Notes under the pieces: model-generated
Told to the model about the DNA's origin: nothing
What the model saw: the letters and a program-made list of their open reading frames with translations, nothing else
Database searches by the model: none
From: Morella rubra
Lineage: Eukaryota; Streptophyta; Magnoliopsida; Fagales; Myricaceae
Assembly: GCA_003952965.2 (NCBI GenBank)
Contig: CM025853.1
Span: 28,609,752 to 28,673,751 of the forward strand
Length of the DNA: 64,000 nucleotides
Reading direction: 5' to 3'
Made by a program: the position numbers and the translations under genes
Shown here: positions 58,341 through 64,000 of the stretch, piece after piece
How positions within the stretch are numbered: the first letter of the stretch is position 1
How the letters are laid out: each line of letters begins with the position of its first letter

Positions 58341-58499
58341 AGAGGTGTGATCAATATTCTGTACGTTGGGGAGACTGTTAAGAAACAATTGCTGGAGCTT
58401 TTGATGCCAGCAGCTTCATGGCCAAGCTTTCTGTGCAATGCCTAAAGATAGTTTTTTATACTTGTGATTTTTAATCACGAGTGAAGTTACATGCAGCAA

Positions 58500-61400
58500 T
58501 TACTCTGATACTCCAAGGAAATGTGAGAAGCTTGGGTATTTTGGCTCCCATCCTATTTCCTCACGGCTTTTTGAGTTGTTCAATCTCTTACCCAAAGCAT
58601 CACCAGTGCCTGCAAAAACAAGAAAGGTAACCCAGTGGAAATTCAGAATATGAAGAGCGAATAATTAAGCATATGAAGTTAAAGAAAAAACAAGACTAGT
58701 TGAAAATATCGGGGAGAGCCTGAGAGGCCTACCAGTAAAGCCCTCAAACTTTTTACTGAATTTTCCACTTTTAGTAACCAAGTCCATTACTTCCTGCCTG
58801 CAAAGTAAGAACAACTTCATCGGTTGTATATCAATAAGTAAATGGAAAAGGCAAGGATAGGAGTCTCTAACAGCTGAAGTCATAAGAGTTAAAAAAAATT
58901 CGGACAAAGGTTGTCAGGAAGCCACAAAGTTCAAATAAGAAATATAAAGAAACAAAGACCTGGATAAAGGATGATTGTCACAACCCAAAAAAATCCTGCC
59001 ACGAAATTTCTTCTTTAAAATTGCAACTGAAAGGGAAGCTGCATCCTGTTAAAAAAAGTAGACAGGTCAAAAAGACACTGGTATTGTAACACCACCCCAG
59101 CTAATTGGAGCACCAAGATACGTTTGCAGAATGCAAAAATGAGAGAAAACGTCACTGACAATGCAATAACAAAAGAACAGAAAGCAAACCCAAGTGACTG
59201 AACAGGTATGACAGACACGTAAGAGAAAATTTCAAGTCTTTAAGGAACTGATGAAGTATGGCTTACATGGAAAAGAGAGGGACCTGCAGATACGAATTAT
59301 GCTGACCATAACTCACGAAGTAATAATAAAGGGAGAAGACAGATATTGCACCTCATAGTGTATTAAATTCAGGATGTGATCTGGGCGAACTTCAACTGTG
59401 CCTTTCTCTAACCAATAAGCATGGGCACCTCTATCTGCTTTGTGTACATAGTTAAGCTTAATCACAACCATAACTGAGATTTCTCCAACAATTATAGATG
59501 GAATTCACACAATACAATATCATGAAGGATATGTAAAGTCCTGCCAATCTAATAACACAACCACCAAATTCCAGCACTACTTTTTCCGCTTTTAGAAGGA
59601 CATCTGTCCTGGGGCTCCTCCCAATAGGTACTACTGGGGTGTCCTGCGCAGGAAGAATATTAACATGCTGAAAACCATAACAAAACCTACATCCAACAAG
59701 TCTAAAACCATGGAAGCTCACAGATACAGGAAGTTGACACATGGCTCTTAGAGGCAAGTCCATGTGTCAATTGAGAGGGGGGAAAACTACAGTAATTACA
59801 ACATAAGCACAGTGTAATGTTATATATCACACCTCATCACACGGTCCATTATCGTTGCAATCAAATGGTGCAGAGCTTGATGTAAATAAGAAAGAACCTT
59901 CACCATTCCAGTTCAATGCAGCCAGCCTGCTCAGTACATAGTTTATATCAATAAGACAAAAAACAACTACAGATAAGTAGATGGTAGAGTGGATTTCATA
60001 AATCAATTTTAGTTTCTTCCCGTAGATTAAACAATTTTCCAGAACCTACAGGACCTGATTATTCATGCCCAACCACCCTCCACCCAAAAAAAAATAAAAA
60101 TAAAAAAAAAAAAAGAAAAAAAAAAAAGACTTCCTTAGGCAACCAGTGTTGGCTTAGTACAGCCACTTAGTTCAGTCCAGAAAGATGAAAGCAGCTAGTG
60201 CAGAAATGCAACCAATTTCACAGGTAGAAGGACATATTAAGTTATAATCTCAGAGTTCTCCATAGCCATGCACAGCTGAAAAGCGTATGAAGAGTATAAA
60301 CAGTAGAAGGAATGATTGTATCAACTCTACAGCAGAATAGAGATTCACAGACCCAACTAGCTGGTACTGCAGACCTTCCTACTGTAGCTTTGTTCTTCTA
60401 TTAGTTTTTATTGCCCCTTGAGCAGCCTTCAATAGGCATTCTAATGAATTCAATTTATTGGTAACCTTATGTTCTTCTATTCAAAAGTGCTATTTATTGT
60501 TGCCTTGTAACCGATAGATCCATGTAAGATAAATAACAAATGGGCAAAGGCATTGCCATTTATACAATGTATCTCCTCACAAGATATTACCACCGCTACA
60601 CCGAGTTCATGTGCTGCATATAGGCCAAGCAGGCACCAAAATAATCTTTTGTATAAAAGTAAATTTGATTACACGTCCACGTTCATATCAGGAAGTGGGT
60701 TTAAGTCGAACAGTCCATGAATCACTAGTCTCAATGTTTACCTCACATCTCCAGGATAATCTGAAGTTCGGGAAGGAGGAGCACAGAAAATGACATAAGG
60801 AAACCGATGCGACAGTGTCCCCTTCAGAGACGGATTAATCCCCATCTTAATCAATTCATCGTGGTGATCAGTGGTAACAGTTTGCCCAAATACTTGACAA
60901 CCTGGATGCTCCTGCTCAAAATAACAACCCCAAAATTTGGCCATTTATTTCCTAAACGAAGATGTAGCTAACAACGATCACAATAAGCTTCCACCAAGTT
61001 TTGACAGCTAATACTCAAAATGTTTTAACAGAGAATCCCAAGTACTCCCAATACCATACAAAAGCATGTATCCAATCATACTTCTGAGCTCACACACCAA
61101 GAAATATTCAAGAACCAGTTTGAAAGAGAGAAAAATCCCTGATTTAAGCTGACCAATAAGTTTTCGTGTAATACCTCCCGCCATTTTTCTGCGACTAAGC
61201 GACCAAGAACGCCCGGTCCCACAATCAGCAGGTCACTTTCTCCCACCAAACCAGAAGAAGCAGCTTCCAATGCTTCGTTTGGTGCACCTTCATCACACAA
61301 GCAATCAGACAGTCCATATTAACAATGATCCCTGAATCATAGGTCATTTAGCTTGCACTTTTTAGATACCGGGGAAAAAAGGAACAGAAAAGATCATCCG

Positions 61401-61563
61401 GCTAATTTTTATCCCATTTTCCGTCAGTTTCTCAGAAACCACCCGGAGCCCCAACTTAGCGGTTTATTGAAAAAACAAAAATGGAAGCACAGATCATATA
61501 GTGCAATTAAAAATTTGTCTGAAACCAACGGTTTAATTCGAAGTGTGAAAATCTACGCAATTG

Positions 61564-61602
<39 letters not shown>

Positions 61603-61812
61603 AATGGTGGAGGAAGCGTGGACTTGGAGAGGCGTGGTCATCGAAGAGCGCTGCTTGGTGAAATGGGGATTTCTGAGAAGCGACGCTGAGGGTCTCGAGA
61701 AGGAAGGAATCGTTGAGGGAGGGAAACAATAAAGCTTTGAGAAATGTGCGACGAATCTGTGAGTCTGAGCCGCGGTGGTAGTTGTGGGTGTGGCACACGG
61801 AGCAGTTCCCAT
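58500..61812 (-). CDS. NAD(P)-binding Rossmann-fold protein, predicted plastid, 9 exons with an AT-AC intron
   Basis: Epimerase-like extended SDR of the plant family that includes Arabidopsis At1g19690; the reaction is not known to me. Exons on the minus strand: 61602-61812, 61175-61287, 60742-60911, 59833-59926, 59533-59643, 59352-59441, 58960-59045, 58733-58797, 58500-58609; total 1050 nt, 349 aa. Residues 1-70 are rich in Ser, Thr and Pro and poor in acids, like a chloroplast transit peptide. The dinucleotide motif LLIVGPGVLG lies at 90-99, then PYVIFCAPPSR, FLFTSSSAPF, VIRLAGLY and GDALGKRLNNSKSREE. The intron at 59442-59532 starts ATATCCTT and ends AC. A GA microsatellite sits immediately after the exon 1 donor. 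The helix order and length match the family. Confidence 0.92.
61571..61600 (-). repeat. GA/TC microsatellite at the exon 1 donor
   Basis: A run of about 15 GA units (TC on the coding strand) starts right at the first intron donor (ATTG|GTCTCTCTC), so the donor GT is itself part of the repeat. Confidence 0.85.
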
Positions 61813-62480
61813 CGAACAAATAACACAGTCAACAGGGATAAAACGGTAAGTAGGCAGGTGGCTTTAAAGTTTCCCACTTTGCAGACGGTTTCGGACTGCG
61901 GGGAAGAGAGAGACAGAGATGGGGATTTTTAAGAAACCAATCCTGACACTACACGTGGTTTTAGATGGGTTTGGCCTTTTCCTTTTTTTGGGTAGAATTG
62001 ATATACCTCGTCCGCAAGGTGATAACTTTATAAGGATTCAGGTGACATGGATTTGGTAACCCTTGGAAAAGGGCCGTTACCAGACGGAACGGCCCAACTG
62101 AGACTTAGGCGAAATCTCAAAATGAGAGGCTTTATAAAATAATATATTTAAAAAATTAGTTAAAACTACAAATATTTTTCCAATTACACATTAACTATAT
62201 TTTTTGATATTTTATCACTGTTTACACTTTTTCATTTATCTCATCTTTTTCTAATTTTTTATTTGTTTCTTTCAAAGTTTTGGTGTTGTAATCATCTTTA
62301 GTGTCATTTTTATTTGATATTTCGAAATTGTCTTCCAATTCTATAGGGAGAGAGTTTTCATTTGTTAATATTTGATTAGAATTTGAAGTATTATCTTGTT
62401 GATTCATTACAAATTTATCAAGTGCTCCTGACTGAATAGTTTTTCAATTCTTCGTTTATTTTATAACTTTTCATAACCAT
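61813..62480 (-). mobile_element. Relict hAT-like transposase N-terminal fragment (about 62222-62440)
   Basis: A minus-strand frame (62222-62407) extends upstream as QSGALDKFVMNQQDN, then low-complexity Asn/Glu/Lys-rich sequence. SGALDKFV is the signature start of ZMYM1/TTF-type hAT transposases in plants. The catalytic domain is absent. Around 62080-62140 the flank (GAGACTTAGGCG, AATGAGAGGC) faintly resembles hAT terminal regions. The first 120 nt of this interval are promoter of the Rossmann-protein gene. Confidence 0.5.
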
Positions 62481-62489
62481 TCTATTAGG

Positions 62490-63909
62490 TAGGGCTGTTC
62501 AGTGCCACCGGAATTTTTCGGTGGCACCAGCACCGGCACCAGGTTGCCGGTACCCGGCTTCACCGATGTTGGTGTCGGTTTGGAATTTTTGTAGAAACCC
62601 GGGGATAATCCCGGGTCCCGAAAAATCGGGATTTTATGTTTTAATTTTTTTATTATTTTTTACTACGAAACGACGTAGTTTCTCTTAATGAGAAACTACG
62701 TCGTTTCACTTACTCCAAACCCCTCCCCCCCAACACCAACCCAATTTTCTTCGACACCGTCACTTGCCCCCCTTCCAATTTCTATTTTCCGGAAGTTCCT
62801 CCCCCCCCCCCCCCACCCATGGCCGTGCCTGTCTCTCTCTCTCTCCCTCCTTTCCCTCTCCTGCGCACAGGCGGCACAGCCCTTCGCCGACCACCACGCC
62901 TGCAGGCTGCCGCTCCTCCTTCGCCAACCACGACTTCTTCCTCTTCTCCTCTCCTTCACGCGTGAATTTCTTCTCATCTCCTCTGTCATATCTCTCTCTC
63001 AAGCTTGAGATTCATTTCGGTATGAAGTTAAAAATCAATGGGTTTGTTGATTTTAATTTGTTCTATTGAAAGTATTGGGACATATATTTATTGTTTTAAT
63101 ATTTCCCCCTTTGTTTGCAATTTCTAGGGTTTGAAATTCAATTTTGGGGTTTCATAGAAAAGAGAGAAAAGGGAAGAAAATAGGGCTGAGATTTCTACTT
63201 ACTCTGCTGGTAATTCCTATCAAAACTCTTCTCTAAAGTGAATGCTAGATTTTTTATGCGAGTTCTATTAGTTAAGTGAATGCCGGATTTTTTATTTTTA
63301 TTTTTATCTAGGTTTGATGAATTTGTGGACGGCTGGAATTTTTGAATGCATTTATATGTTTGTAAGTTTGTGTAATTTGTGAACTTGTAAATTAGTTTGT
63401 ACGTTTGAATGCATTCATGTGTAACTTGTAATTAGTTATTTTAATTTGTGGGCTTGTAATTTTTTGAATTCATGTGCAAGTTTTTTGTGAACTGTTGGAA
63501 TTTTTAATACATTTGTGATTTGTACGTTTGCTTAATTTGTGAACTTGAGCATTTTTTAATTTGAAAGGCAGACAAATATGGTGCCCACATGTTTTTTGTC
63601 TTCAAGCCAAGATATTTTTTAATTCTTCCACCAGAAATCTATTATAATGGCTGGTCTTTATATTCAAGTTGTCACTAATATGGTGGCATGGTTGGTACCG
63701 GCTACTTATAGGATAGGATTTTATTAATCATAACCAGGAAAAAATAAAAAAAACATTGGGCAAGTGCATAAAATGTTAAAAAAAAAGGTTCAATATGAAT
63801 GTAGAATAACCGTCACCACCACCGCTAAAACCGTCACCGCTAAGGGCCGTTTTTTTGCCCTTAAAGGTGTAGGTGTATAAAAACCGGCAACTACACCGGT
63901 TAGGCCCTA
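62490..63909. mobile_element. Non-autonomous hAT element, 1.42 kb, with 8-bp target duplication
   Basis: Left end TAGGGCTGTTCAGTGCC and right end, whose inverse is TAGGGCCTAACCGGTGTAG, are short inverted repeats. The element is flanked by CTATTAGG on both sides (62482-62489 and 63910-63917), the hAT type of target duplication. Both subterminal regions are rich in CCGG/CCGGT motifs, likely transposase binding sites. No transposase frame; open frames at 62688-63069 run through Pro-rich CT-repeat sequence and are not credible. It is inserted in or beside the hAT relict to its left, so elements are nested. Confidence 0.85.
62667..62707. repeat. Perfect 18-bp palindrome with 5-nt loop inside the hAT element
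   Basis: GAAACGACGTAGTTTCTC, loop TTAAT, then the exact inverse. It can form a cruciform or a hairpin in RNA and contains the ACGT core twice. Confidence 0.9.
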
Positions 63910-64000
63910 CTATTAGGCATAGTATCTCAAATTATATTAAACAGATAATGAAACCTAAACTAATCACAAATACAAACTTAAAATAAAAATACAAATAATG

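Noticed and set aside
62688-63069. Overlapping frames rich in Pro, Ser and Arg near the right edge
   Set aside because: They lie inside the non-autonomous hAT element in CT-rich sequence and exist on both strands in several frames, the mark of low complexity.

Overview
This window is nuclear DNA of a flowering plant, most likely a woody eudicot. The evidence is AT-rich intergenic DNA, genes split by many short GT-AG introns, plant-only gene families (CASP-like proteins, a chloroplast divinyl-reductase, a MIEL1-type E3 ligase), U2 snRNA genes with plant promoter elements, and typical plant hAT, MITE, LINE and SINE debris. The species cannot be fixed from the sequence. Exon structures were built by hand from splice signals and family protein sequence; for all nine reconstructed multi-exon coding models the summed exon lengths divide by three, which supports them.

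Layout. 0.5-8.8 kb (minus): a complete 25-exon ISWI chromatin-remodelling ATPase (CHR11/CHR17 type, 1072 aa), with a LINE fragment and a MITE-like insertion in its introns. 9.0-9.2 kb (plus): an orphan GC-rich exon with a splice donor. 10.8-15.4 kb (plus): secreted class-3 lipase, 354 aa, with one GC-AG intron and a long-TIR MITE in another intron. 16.4-17.4 kb (minus): small N-myristoylation-motif protein, 217 aa. 19.7-22.5 kb (plus): CHY/CTCHY/RING E3 ligase (MIEL1 type, 267 aa). 23.4-24.6 kb: internally deleted hAT transposon with intact ends and 8-bp target duplication. 25.3-30.0 kb (plus): predicted organellar PPR-like helical protein, 395 aa. 33.0-34.6 kb (minus) and 42.4-44.2 kb (plus): two CASP-like four-helix membrane proteins, separated by 8 kb that holds diverged duplicated sequence but no convincing gene. 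45.0-47.2 kb (minus): two U2 snRNA genes with USE and TATA elements. 48.1-49.3 kb (minus): intronless DVR (divinyl chlorophyllide 8-vinyl-reductase). 51.0-52.9 kb (minus): F-box protein, 246 aa. 55.1-55.3 kb (minus): a 50-codon membrane miniprotein whose upstream DNA is a diverged tandem triplication reaching 58.3 kb. 58.5-61.8 kb (minus): plastid-type NAD(P)-binding Rossmann protein, 349 aa, interrupted by a U12-type AT-AC intron. 62.1-63.9 kb: a hAT relict containing a nested 1.42-kb non-autonomous hAT element.

The genes are ordinary housekeeping or regulatory plant genes in no shared pathway; I see no gene cluster and no new system. The most interesting signals are the AT-AC intron, the U2 pair with a possible third U2-like fragment, the nested hAT elements, the long inverted repeat in a CASP-like intron, and the triplicated DNA upstream of the miniprotein.
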